DNA of 64,000 nucleotides from Pseudomonadota bacterium (GTDB lineage: Bacteria > Pseudomonadota > Alphaproteobacteria > Puniceispirillales > Marisalimonadaceae), in NCBI GenBank assembly GCA_027625145.1, contig JAQBXK010000001.1:62001-126000 (forward strand), read 5' to 3'. Position 1 is the first letter of the stretch. Every line of letters begins with the position of its first letter. Positions 54,704 through 63,607 of this stretch are shown here, piece by piece. A program made the position numbers and the translations under genes. The notes beneath the pieces were generated by a model. It had not been told where the DNA came from, searched no databases, and was given only the letters and a program-made list of their open reading frames with translations.

Positions 54704-55760
54704 TAATAATTTTTTAAGTTTTTCTACTAATGAAAACTTAGTTTATAATAATAAACACACTATAATTTGGGCTAGTGGCACTATTAACTCAAATTTAGAT
54801 GTAAAAGCTATCAGTTATCTTGATCAAAAAATCAAAAACTCAATTAATTTCTTCAAACAATGTATAGAAAAAAACATTACAGTTGAAATTGTTTTAAGTT
54901 ATGAAAACAAGATTCATTTTAACAATATACTTGAAACGAATAAATTTTTAAAAGAAGCTATTACTAAAAAACAAATTAAACTTATTTTTATTAAAAATTT
55001 AAAAGATTTTTTTGATAACATTTCCTTAAAAAATGTTTTTAATTTAAAAAAAAAGTCACCATTTTTATTATTAAAAATTAAAAAATATATAATGCCAATT
55101 ATTTTTTCTTGTATAATTTTGTTAATTGTTTTTTCAACTTATAATATCTGGCAAGTTATTACTCCTCTGAATAAGCTTAAAAGTAATAACAATTACAGAG
55201 TCTTACTTACTAGTTTAAGTTCCTACAGACAAGGTGGCTTTTCACAAAGAGTAAGCGCATATCTTTTTGATTACTTTCAGAGTGTTGAAACTAGTAAATT
55301 AAATAAACAGATTACATTAAATTTTTTGCCATACTCTAACCAAAAGAAATCACAAGAAATATGTGTAAAAATAGAAAAAACATATAATATTATGTGTAAA
55401 TTAAATATTGAAGCGACTAATGTTGGAGATACTAGGATTTTTCTGTGGATGTTGAGTATATCAGATGATGGTTTATTAAAATCAAAAAAGAAAACAAATA
55501 TAAACGGTAATTCAAAAATAATAAATGGTATGATTTCAAGTAAAGAGACTATATCAATTGATATTAAAGAAAGTGCGAAGCCAACAATTTTATTGTTTGT
55601 TTATGGTAAAAGTTTTGATATTAAGATTAGGAATTGGCTTGTGAATTTGAGTAAAAGAAACTCACTTTTAAAATCTACCGTTAAAAGAATAAAGTCCCTT
55701 GGTTATGGATATATAATAAAGAAAATAAATAATGTTAGTGTTATTGAAGATGTTTTATGA
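54700..55760 (+). pseudogene. unknown membrane-anchored protein, frameshifted in a six-T run
   Basis: From 54717 to 55760 one frame stays open for about 350 codons yet has no ATG, GTG or TTG before 55092. An ATG at 54700, in ATGA overlap with the lipoprotein stop, would start it if the six T at 54710-54715 were seven: M-I-I-I-F-L-S-F-S-T-N-E-N. The rebuilt protein has a soluble N-terminal region of about 130 residues, one membrane helix ('MPIIFSCIILLIVFSTY') and a C-terminal domain of about 200 residues. No family is recognised. A shortened product could begin at ATG 55092. Confidence 0.6.
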
Positions 55761-55816
55761 ATTAGGATAAAAATTATGCTGTTGCCTAAATCTAAATTTA
55801 TTATAGGAGTATGTTT

Positions 55817-56665
55817 GTGAATGAAATTAAAAGTCTAGATAATAAAATAATTGTTAAACCACACTCTCCAAATTTAGGAGCTGTAGTTACTGGTATAAAT
55901 TTATCACACCCATTATCAAGTAATGATCTTATTTGTATTAAAAATATGTTTAATAAATTTCAGGTTTTATTTTTTCAAGAACAATCAGAAATTTCTCCAG
56001 AAAACCATGTTGCGCTAGGTAAAGATTTTGGTCCATTGCATGTTCATCCTGCTGCTCCAAAAATGAAAGGTTATCCTGAGATTTTTGAAATACACACTGA
56101 CAAAAACAGTAAATTTTCTAATGGAGCTGAAGATTTTCATTCTGATGTATCGTGTGATTTAGAACCACCTTTAGGAACAATGCTTCAACTTCATATTCTT
56201 CCTGAATATGGAGGTGATACAATGTTTGCCAATATGTATATGGCTTATGAAGCATTGAGTAAACCAATGCAAATTTTTCTAGAGGGTTTAAATGCCTTTC
56301 ATGAATCCGAGCATTTTTACAAAGGAAGATATACTGATGGAGATAAAGTTGATAAAAATTTACAATATCCGTCTGCGCTTCACCCTATTATTAGAACGCA
56401 TCCTGAAACAAAAAAGAAAGCAATATATGTAAATCGTTTCTTTACGACTAGAATTGATGGTCTTAATCAACAAGAAAGTAAATTAATTTTAGACTACCTA
56501 TTTAATCATTGTGAAAATATTGATTTTCAAATTCGTTATAGATGGAATAAAAATGACATGGCTTTTTGGGATAATAGATGCACACTACATAAAGCAATAT
56601 GGGATTATCATCCAATGGAAAGAAAAGGAAGAAGAGTTACAATAAAGGGAACTAAGCCTTATTAA
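55817..56665 (+). CDS. TauD/TfdA-family dioxygenase (C)
   Basis: About 282 residues. Iron ligands are in 'EDFHSDVSCDLEPP' (H-x-D) and the distal His in 'WDNRCTLHKAI'; 'RRVTIKGT' carries the 2-oxoglutarate arginine. 'NLGAVVTGINLSHPLSS' is the typical TauD opening. The start is GTG 55817, seven bases after AGGAG; ATG 55811 lies only one base from it. It converges with a TSUP-family exporter gene 16 bases away, an association expected for taurine/sulfonate use (TauD with TauE). Confidence 0.9.
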   Translation: MNEIKSLDNKIIVKPHSPNLGAVVTGINLSHPLSSNDLICIKNMFNKFQVLFFQEQSEISPENHVALGKDFGPLHVHPAAPKMKGYPEIFEIHTDKNSKFSNGAEDFHSDVSCDLEPPLGTMLQLHILPEYGGDTMFANMYMAYEALSKPMQIFLEGLNAFHESEHFYKGRYTDGDKVDKNLQYPSALHPIIRTHPETKKKAIYVNRFFTTRIDGLNQQESKLILDYLFNHCENIDFQIRYRWNKNDMAFWDNRCTLHKAIWDYHPMERKGRRVTIKGTKPY

Positions 56666-56681
56666 CTTTTTTCTTAAAGAG

Positions 56682-57425
56682 TTACCAATTTTTATAAACA
56701 ACTAAAAATCCAATTATAATTAACATAAATAAGATTATTTTTTTGAATGTTTCCTGAGGTATAATTTTTCTAACTTTAAACCCCAAAAATTGCATTGTAA
56801 TAGCAGGAATTGCAAAAAGAGCACTTATTATAAAATCATTAAAAGTAATAGGTTGATAAATAAAAAACATTCCATATATTGGTATAAGACATGAAAAAAT
56901 AGTTAATGAAATTAATTCACTGAACTCTTCTTTCTTTAAATTTAAACTAACTAAATATATAGCAATTAATGGCCCTACAAGAGTTGTTATTCCTCCAATA
57001 AAACCAGAACATAGTCCATAAAAAAAAGAGAAAAATTTATTTAATAATAAATTAGAACTGATTTTGAAACCAGTATAGTTAATCAATGCCGACAATATTA
57101 TTGTCATACCAATAATTTGACTAATGAATTCATTTTCAATTTTATGAAAAATTATACTACCCATTAAAACACCTAAAAAAAGACCTGTTGATAATGGAAT
57201 AGTTTTGCTGTAATTTTTAATGTTTTTAATTTTTATTTCTCTAATATTTACTGCTATTACAGAAAAAAATAATAATAAAATAGCCTGTTTAGGATTTAAT
57301 GTTAATGATAAGATTGGAAGTGCTATAAGAGGAAGACCAAAACTAATAACACCTTTTAAAAAGCCACCAACTGACAATGCGAATAACATTATTAATATTG
57401 AATATAAATCTAGATTTTGTAACAT
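56682..57425 (-). CDS. TSUP (TauE/SafE)-family membrane transporter
   Basis: The 247-residue protein has seven or eight hydrophobic segments with 'GGFLKGVISFGLPLIALPIL' near the N terminus and 'YGLCSGFIGGITTLVGPLIAIYLV' in the middle, the duplicated TSUP signature. Members export sulfite, sulfoacetate or related anions in sulfonate degraders. Its convergent neighbour is a TauD-type dioxygenase. Substrate is an inference from family and context. Confidence 0.87.
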   Translation of the reverse strand: MLQNLDLYSILIMLFALSVGGFLKGVISFGLPLIALPILSLTLNPKQAILLLFFSVIAVNIREIKIKNIKNYSKTIPLSTGLFLGVLMGSIIFHKIENEFISQIIGMTIILSALINYTGFKISSNLLLNKFFSFFYGLCSGFIGGITTLVGPLIAIYLVSLNLKKEEFSELISLTIFSCLIPIYGMFFIYQPITFNDFIISALFAIPAITMQFLGFKVRKIIPQETFKKIILFMLIIIGFLVVYKNW

Positions 57426-57636
57426 TTAAAGAATGTTTCATAAAACTTAAATTATTACAATAATGTATTTAATCTGTTAAATATAATTTACAAATTAAGC
57501 TTAATAAAATATTTTTAGGATATGAATAATTATTTTTATTTCATTAAATTTTTAATCTTTAAAATTTTCTAAAACATTTTTTTGAGTGCTAAATGTAACC
57601 ATAGACAATCAATCATATAAAAAGGTAAAATAAATA

Positions 57637-58077
57637 ATGATTAATTGGTTTTTTGAAATTTCATGGAATTGTATACATACTTGGAAAAAATCAAGTGTAA
57701 ATACTCTTTGGTGTTTGATTGGTTGCTCGATTGGTGATTTTGGTACTATAGGGTTTTTTCAATATTTTAATATTGATTTTCCTGTTTTGTATATAATGAT
57801 ACTTGCGATTTTAAATGGTTTAATTACTTCGATAATTCTTGAAACTATCATTTTATTAAAAGATATGAGTTTAAACTCAGCATTAAAAACTGCATTAGGG
57901 ATGTCTTTGATTTCCATGATTTCAATGGAAGTTGCAATGAATATTGTTGATTACTTATATACTGGTGGCGCCAAATTGAATTTAATCGTCTTACCATTAA
58001 TGTTAATAGCAGGGTTTTTAACTCCTCTACCTTATAATTATTGGAGATTAAAAAAGTACGGCAAAGCTTGTCATTAA
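57637..58077 (+). CDS. DUF4396 membrane protein
   Basis: A 146-residue protein with four hydrophobic segments. 'TLWCLIGCSIGDFG' (about 23-36), 'MISMEVAMNIVDY' and the C-terminal 'PLPYNYWRLKKYGKACH' match DUF4396, where a C-L-x-G-C-x-I-G motif and a final histidine are conserved. Function is unknown; the cysteines and histidines suggest metal contact. AGGTAAAATAA precedes the ATG. It is flanked by the TSUP and a TauD gene. The 210-base gap upstream shows nothing else. Confidence 0.72.
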   Translation: MINWFFEISWNCIHTWKKSSVNTLWCLIGCSIGDFGTIGFFQYFNIDFPVLYIMILAILNGLITSIILETIILLKDMSLNSALKTALGMSLISMISMEVAMNIVDYLYTGGAKLNLIVLPLMLIAGFLTPLPYNYWRLKKYGKACH

Positions 58078-58151
58078 AAATAATATTTGATTTTTGATTA
58101 TTTTAAATCAATGATTAGAAATGATTATAATTTTTGTGGGGGATAAAAATT

Positions 58152-59042
58152 ATGAGAATTGACATTCTTAATAAAAAAATAGTTTTTGGCGGCATTGTTT
58201 CTAACATTGATCTTACTAAAGATCTTGATCAAAATATTATCAAAAAAATAGATGATGAGTTAAATAATCTATGTGTTTTAGTATTTAAGAACCAAAAAGT
58301 TAATGATGAACAACAGCTTAAATTTTCTAAATATTTTGGTGAAATTGAAGGAGCAGGTAAAAATACAACTATTAGAAAGTCAAATGAACGACGTTTATCA
58401 GATTCATTTGGAGATGTTTCAAACCTGGATGTAAATAATAAACCTTTTAAAAAAACAGATAACAAACGTTATTTTGCCCTGGGCAATAGATTATGGCATA
58501 CAGATGCTTCCTTTAAAAAAGTGCCTGCTAAATATTCATTACTATCAGGTAGAAAAGTAGCTAAAGTTGGTGGGGAAACTCAATTTTCAGATATGCGATC
58601 GGCTTATGACAAACTTCCTGAAAGCAAAAAGAAACAAATTGAAACAATGGTGTGTTACCATTCATTGATTTACTCTAGACATAGACTTGGCATAGATATG
58701 CATAAAATGATGTCGAAAGAAGAAATTAAAAACTTTGAACCAGTGAAACAGCCTTTGGTTAGAGAGAATAGTTTAACAAAAAGAAAATCTATTTTTTTAG
58801 CATCACATATTGGTGAAATTGAAGGTATGGAAAAACCTGACACTATTTTATTTGTAAATGATTTAATGGAACACTGCACAAAAGATATGTTCTTATACAC
58901 TCATCAGTGGGATGAAAATGATCTTGTTATTTGGGATAACAGACAATCTATGCATAGAGGTCTTTATTATGATGATCAAAATGAAATTCGTGATGTACGA
59001 AGAACCACTATTTCAGGTTCAGAAATGCTTATAGCCCAATAA
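58152..59042 (+). CDS. TauD/TfdA-family dioxygenase (D)
   Basis: About 296 residues. The iron site is His/Asp in 'RLWHTDASFKKVPA' and the distal His in 'WDNRQSMHRG', with 'VRRTTISG' for 2-oxoglutarate. 'VVFKNQKV'-type strands precede. GGGGGA lies before ATG 58152, which I use; a GTG at 58134 would fall inside that ribosome site. It is one of four divergent TauD-type genes here and not a close copy of any other. The substrate is unknown. Confidence 0.9.
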   Translation: MRIDILNKKIVFGGIVSNIDLTKDLDQNIIKKIDDELNNLCVLVFKNQKVNDEQQLKFSKYFGEIEGAGKNTTIRKSNERRLSDSFGDVSNLDVNNKPFKKTDNKRYFALGNRLWHTDASFKKVPAKYSLLSGRKVAKVGGETQFSDMRSAYDKLPESKKKQIETMVCYHSLIYSRHRLGIDMHKMMSKEEIKNFEPVKQPLVRENSLTKRKSIFLASHIGEIEGMEKPDTILFVNDLMEHCTKDMFLYTHQWDENDLVIWDNRQSMHRGLYYDDQNEIRDVRRTTISGSEMLIAQ

Positions 59043-59419
59043 TATTTTTTATTAGAATAATCCATGCAATTACCTGATTTTATTCTTAGATTTAAACCTT
59101 CTCCTATTCCAATTATTCATCCAGTTCTAGAATATTTGTCTATAGAAGAATTAACTACTGCTTAGATCAAATTAAAAACGTTTTTTGTCTTTTTAATTGG
59201 TTTTTACCAGGTTAGTTATGTAAGTAGCATTCTTTAGAGCTCAATTGAATAATATAGAAAAATAATAAAATATAATAACTGAATTATTCATTACACGTAT
59301 AACTAAACCCATTATAGTTTATATCTCACTTAAAATTGATATATTGCTTAGTTTCAATATAAAGATATAAGACTAATAAAGTTTTTATTAATTAAACTTT
59401 CTCATAGAAAGATACCATT
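59043..59419. other. intergenic region with a short possible gene remnant
   Basis: 377 bases before the helicase gene. At 59064-59165 a 33-codon frame (M-Q-L-P-D-F-I-L-R-F-K-P) could be a cut-off gene start, but no family is assured. At 59170-59198 AATTAAAAA and TTTTTAATT form an AT-only inverted repeat followed by GGTTTTT, a weak terminator candidate. The rest is AT-rich and must contain the helicase promoter. Confidence 0.4.
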
Positions 59420-60748
59420 GTGACTAATCTACGTTTTGAAGATTTAAATATCAAAGCTCCTTTTTTAAAAGCCTTAAATGAAGAAGGTTATACGTCTCCA
59501 ACACCTATTCAACATGAGACAATACCTTTGGTTTTAAAAGGTTTAGATGTTTTAGGAATGGCACAGACGGGAACTGGTAAAACTGCTGCCTTTACTTTGC
59601 CAATATTGCAAAAGTTAAATTCCTCTCAGTCAACTGAGAAAGCTCGTGATCCAAGGGCTCTTATTCTTGCTCCGACCAGAGAGCTGGCTATACAGATCAA
59701 TGAATCAATAAGAAAATATGGTCAATATATAGCTATTAAACATACTGTTATTTTTGGTGGTGTTAAACAAGGACCTCAAGTTAAATCATTAGAACGCGGA
59801 ATGGATATAATTGTAGCCACTCCTGGTAGATTGTTAGACCTTATAAATCAAGGGTTTTGTTCATTAGATAAGATCGAGTTTTTTGTTTTAGATGAAGCTG
59901 ACAGAATGTTAGATATGGGTTTTATTCGAGATGTAGTTAAGATTGTTAAAATGCTTCCTAAAAAAAGACAAACCTTATTTTTTTCTGCAACTATGCCTGA
60001 TTCAGTTATTAAATTAGCCAACACTATTTTAACATCACCTAAGCAGGTTAAAGTTAAATCTACATTGACACCTGTTGAGAGAATTGCCCAATCTGTGATT
60101 GTGGTAGAGCCTAAAGATAAAGTTCTTCAATTGATTACTTTATTAAAAGATAAAGTATTTAAATCAGTTATAGTTTTTACTAAAACGAAACATAAAGCAA
60201 ATCGTATATCTCAAAAATTAACTGCTGTTGGCATAGATTCTGAAGCTATTCATAGTAACAAATCTCAAGCAGCTAGGCAGAAAGCTTTGAATGGGTTTAA
60301 AGATGGAACTATTAAAATTTTAATTGCAACTGATATAGCTGCTAGAGGAATTGATGTTGAAGCTGTTTCTCATATTATTAACTTTGATATGCCTTCAACC
60401 CCAGAAGATTACGTCCATAGAATTGGAAGAACTGCAAGAGCAGGAGCTTCTGGTATAGCGGTGTCTTTTTGTGAACCAAGTGAAAGATTAAAATTATTTA
60501 GAATAGAAAAACTAATAGATTTAAAGTTAGAGGTAGTTCAAAGTAATCTTCTTAATCCAGACAATCTTATTGGCTATAATGAAGAAGCTAGCAGTTCTTT
60601 GCAAAATAAAAAACGTGATTATAATCAATTTGAAAATACAAAATATAACTCTAAAAAGATGGCAACTACAAAGGGTAAATCTGGCCTTAAAAGAAATGCC
60701 AAAAAGACCAAATTATTACAAAACAAGAAAAAAGAGAATAAGAGTTAA
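59420..60748 (+). CDS. DEAD-box RNA helicase (RhlE-like)
   Basis: The 442-residue protein has all DEAD-box motifs: Q motif 'YTSPTPIQHETIP', 'AQTGTGKTAA' (I), 'PTRELA' (Ia), 'DEADRMLDMGF' (II), 'FSATMP' (III), 'DIAARGIDV' and 'HRIGRTARAG' (VI). A lysine-rich tail of about 60 residues, as in RhlE or CsdA relatives, would bind RNA. The start is GTG 59420. It unwinds RNA in ribosome assembly or decay, often at low temperature. It is a stand-alone gene. Confidence 0.95.
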   Translation: MTNLRFEDLNIKAPFLKALNEEGYTSPTPIQHETIPLVLKGLDVLGMAQTGTGKTAAFTLPILQKLNSSQSTEKARDPRALILAPTRELAIQINESIRKYGQYIAIKHTVIFGGVKQGPQVKSLERGMDIIVATPGRLLDLINQGFCSLDKIEFFVLDEADRMLDMGFIRDVVKIVKMLPKKRQTLFFSATMPDSVIKLANTILTSPKQVKVKSTLTPVERIAQSVIVVEPKDKVLQLITLLKDKVFKSVIVFTKTKHKANRISQKLTAVGIDSEAIHSNKSQAARQKALNGFKDGTIKILIATDIAARGIDVEAVSHIINFDMPSTPEDYVHRIGRTARAGASGIAVSFCEPSERLKLFRIEKLIDLKLEVVQSNLLNPDNLIGYNEEASSSLQNKKRDYNQFENTKYNSKKMATTKGKSGLKRNAKKTKLLQNKKKENKS

Positions 60749-60830
60749 TTTTTTATTTTTCATATAAATTTTAATCCTTATGATTATAATCATATTTTAA
60801 ATATTAACTTTACTGGATATTGGATTTTTT

Positions 60831-61532
60831 ATGAGTTTGCTTGGTAGTGCTGTTTTAGTTAATTGGGGTGGAATAGTAGAATCTAAAGAAGCTGAATATA
60901 ATTCATGGCATAGTAAAGAACATATGCCAGAAAGAATTGCTCTTCCTGGTTTTTTAAGAGGTTGTAGAGCAATAGGGATTCCTGAAACTAATGTAAACCA
61001 TAAATATTTTATGATGTATGAGGCAGAAAGAAAAGACGTTTTTGTTTCAAGAAAATATTTAGAAAGATTAAACAATCCTTCTAAATGGACTAAAAATATT
61101 TTATCTAATTATATTTCTCCTTCTAGGACGATTTGCAGTGTTATAACAAGTAAATCAGTTGGCTTTGGAGGATGGATTGGTACTGTCAGATTTTTAAACA
61201 AAGATATAGAACCTGAAAATCATGTAGAAAAGTTGAAATTATCCGTTCCCCAGACAATTAAACTAGAAGGCATTACAGGTATGCATGTTCTTTTAGGAGA
61301 GAAGGCTTATGGACAAATGGAGACACAAGAAAAATCATTTAGATCTAATCAAGGTTTACACGATCAAATTATTACGCAAGCTATCATAATTGAAGGTTTA
61401 AACTATTTTTCGCTTGAAAAAGCTATGTTGGCATTAAAACAAGAATATTCACTAGAAGAAAGTGATCATTTGATAATTAATTATTATCAAACCCAACATA
61501 TTTTAACAAAACAAGATTTAATAGGTATATGA
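60831..61532 (+). CDS. EthD-like dimeric alpha/beta-barrel protein
   Basis: The 233-residue sequence appears to hold two ferredoxin-like halves. The first contains 'EAEYNSWHSKEHMPERIALPGFLRG', where the W-H-x-x-E-H-M-P pattern is typical of EthD/YciI-type dimeric barrels; the second lacks this motif ('KLEGITGMHVLLGEKAYG'). Function is not known. The stop overlaps the ATG of the FAD enzyme (ATGA), so the two should be made together; the protein may handle the substrate or product of that enzyme. Confidence 0.6.
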   Translation: MSLLGSAVLVNWGGIVESKEAEYNSWHSKEHMPERIALPGFLRGCRAIGIPETNVNHKYFMMYEAERKDVFVSRKYLERLNNPSKWTKNILSNYISPSRTICSVITSKSVGFGGWIGTVRFLNKDIEPENHVEKLKLSVPQTIKLEGITGMHVLLGEKAYGQMETQEKSFRSNQGLHDQIITQAIIIEGLNYFSLEKAMLALKQEYSLEESDHLIINYYQTQHILTKQDLIGI

Positions 61533-62785
61533 AAGATATTTTAGTTATTGGTTCTGGTATTGTGGGTATATGTACAGGAATTGAATTAATTGAAAGAGGG
61601 CATTTGGTAACTTTGATTGATCCCAATGATCCAGGATCACAAACATCATATGGAAATGCTGGTGTTATAACAGATTCATCTCTTATAATTATAAATAATC
61701 CTCAGCTTTTGAAGTCTTTATTTTCTCTTGTGTTCAAAAAAAAAACTGCATTTAGATATTCAAAATTATTTGTCATTTTACGATTTTTTTGGATTATACG
61801 ATTTTTATTATTCAGTAATCAAAAACATATGGAAAAAGCTGCAAAAGCTTATAAAGATTTACAAACTTTATCATTAAATTCACATAAGGAATTAATCAAA
61901 AAAACTCATTCAAAAAGTAATGTTTTAAAACCTGGTTGGTTAAAGTTATTTAAAACAGAAGAAAGCTTTAAAAAACATTCTTCTGAAATTGAAATATTAA
62001 ATAAAAATAATGTTGAATATACAGTTTTAAATACATTTGAAATTGCTGAATTAGTGCCTGAATTAAATGTAAAATTTTCGAAAGGTATTTTATTTAAAAA
62101 TTCAATAAGAGTTAATTCACCACTTGAATTATCAAAGAAGTATTTCGAATATTTTATTAAAAAAAAAGGTACATTTATTAATGATAAATGTCACAATTTA
62201 AAATATATTTCTAGTCAATGGAATGTTTTGACAGAAAAAAATAAAGAATATAAATTTGATGAGATTGTTGTTTCAACTGGCCCTTGGTCTAAAAGCTTTT
62301 TATCTAATTTGGGTTATAATATTCCTCTTGCTTGGGAAAGAGGTTATCATCATCATTTTTCAACAAAAAATAAGATTTCTATTATTCCAGTTATTCATGA
62401 TGTTGAAGGTGGTTTTGTATATAGCTCTATTGGAAACGAGATAAGAATTACTTCTGGTGTTGAATTAAATTTTTTTGAGGCGTCTCCAAATGAAAACCAA
62501 ATTGATGAAGCTGCAAAAAAATTATCTAAGATATTGCCTTTAGATAAAAAGTTAACACCTAAAGCTTGGTTAGGTTCAAGGCCAACTATTGTTGATAGTA
62601 TGCCTATGATTGGTATGGCTTCAAAGCATAAACAACTATGGTTTAACTTTGGTCATAACCATATTGGTCTTTCTACTTCTGCTGGCTCAGCTAAAATAAT
62701 AGCTGACTTAATCGAAAAGAAGAAAATGACAATTAATATATTACCTTTTTGTCCAAGTAGATTTGATTTTAAAATATTTAAATAA
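61529..62785 (+). CDS. DadA-like FAD-dependent amino acid dehydrogenase/oxidase
   Basis: A 418-residue protein of the DAO family. The FAD loop is 'ILVIGSGIVGICTGIELIERGHLVTLID' (given in part: IGSGIVG) at the N terminus, followed by 'TSYGNAGVI', a DadA hallmark, and 'WLGSRPTIVDSMPMIG' with 'FNFGHNHIGLSTSAGSAKIIADLI' near the end. It oxidises an amino acid or amine, feeding electrons to quinone or O2. It is translationally coupled to the EthD-like gene and converges with an SDR gene, overlapping eight bases. Confidence 0.9.
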   Translation: MKDILVIGSGIVGICTGIELIERGHLVTLIDPNDPGSQTSYGNAGVITDSSLIIINNPQLLKSLFSLVFKKKTAFRYSKLFVILRFFWIIRFLLFSNQKHMEKAAKAYKDLQTLSLNSHKELIKKTHSKSNVLKPGWLKLFKTEESFKKHSSEIEILNKNNVEYTVLNTFEIAELVPELNVKFSKGILFKNSIRVNSPLELSKKYFEYFIKKKGTFINDKCHNLKYISSQWNVLTEKNKEYKFDEIVVSTGPWSKSFLSNLGYNIPLAWERGYHHHFSTKNKISIIPVIHDVEGGFVYSSIGNEIRITSGVELNFFEASPNENQIDEAAKKLSKILPLDKKLTPKAWLGSRPTIVDSMPMIGMASKHKQLWFNFGHNHIGLSTSAGSAKIIADLIEKKKMTINILPFCPSRFDFKIFK

Positions 62786-63524
62786 GAGATAATCCACCAT
62801 CTATTTTAATTATTTGTCCAGTAATATAAGAAGCTTCATCGGATAATAAAAAGGAAATTAAATTAGCAGAGTCTTCAGGTTTAGCAAGTCTGTTTAAAGG
62901 TATTTTTTTTATAATTTCTTCCCATTCTTGATCGGTTAATGCAGAATGTTTCCCATCCTTTTTTGTGTAGCCTGGAGACACAGAATTAACTGTAACTTGA
63001 TATTCAGCCAGTTGAAATGCTAATGTTTTAGTTAAGGCTTCTAACGCACTTTTTGCAGCAGCAGTTGTTGGAAATATATTGTTATTTAATCCTATATTTT
63101 TATTTACAAAAGAACTTACACTTACAATTCTTCCACAACTAGAATTTTTAAAATCATCTATGCATATATTTATAATCTCAGAAAATGATAGAGCCATTGT
63201 TTCAATAGATTTTATTAAATCAGAACAAGTAAATTCTCCAAATTTTTTTTTCTCAGCATATCCTGCATTTGATACAAATTGATCAATTGAACCAGTATGT
63301 TTTCTTGCTAAAATAATTAAATCTTTAATGAATTCTTTATTAGATAAATCTCCACTAAGAAAACTTACTATTGATCCTTTTTGTTTGGCATATTCAACAA
63401 CTTCTTCAAGTCCTTTATTATTAGATTTAGTTGTTAAAGTTAAATACATATTTTGCGAAGCTATTTTTTTAACTATTGCCGCACCTATACCTGATGCAGC
63501 ACCAGTAATAAGTATTGATTTCAT
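62778..63524 (-). CDS. SDR-family protein lacking the catalytic tyrosine
   Basis: The 248-residue SDR has the cofactor loop G-A-A-S-G-I-G (8-14), 'SNAGYAEK', 'VSVSSFVNKN' and 'GQIIKIDGG'. The Y-x-x-x-K motif reads T-A-A-A-K, so the usual proton donor is replaced by threonine. It may bind NAD(P) without normal catalysis, or use another residue. The ATG at 63524 has AAAAAAGTTAA upstream, a weak ribosome site. It is convergent with the DadA-like gene and follows the LysR gene on the same strand. Confidence 0.85.
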   Translation of the reverse strand: MKSILITGAASGIGAAIVKKIASQNMYLTLTTKSNNKGLEEVVEYAKQKGSIVSFLSGDLSNKEFIKDLIILARKHTGSIDQFVSNAGYAEKKKFGEFTCSDLIKSIETMALSFSEIINICIDDFKNSSCGRIVSVSSFVNKNIGLNNNIFPTTAAAKSALEALTKTLAFQLAEYQVTVNSVSPGYTKKDGKHSALTDQEWEEIIKKIPLNRLAKPEDSANLISFLLSDEASYITGQIIKIDGGLSLI

Positions 63525-63607
63525 TTAACTTTTTTCATAATGTTTACCTTTAATTTATAATAACATTATTATTAAATTATAAATTAATTTCAATCATTTT
63601 TATATAT

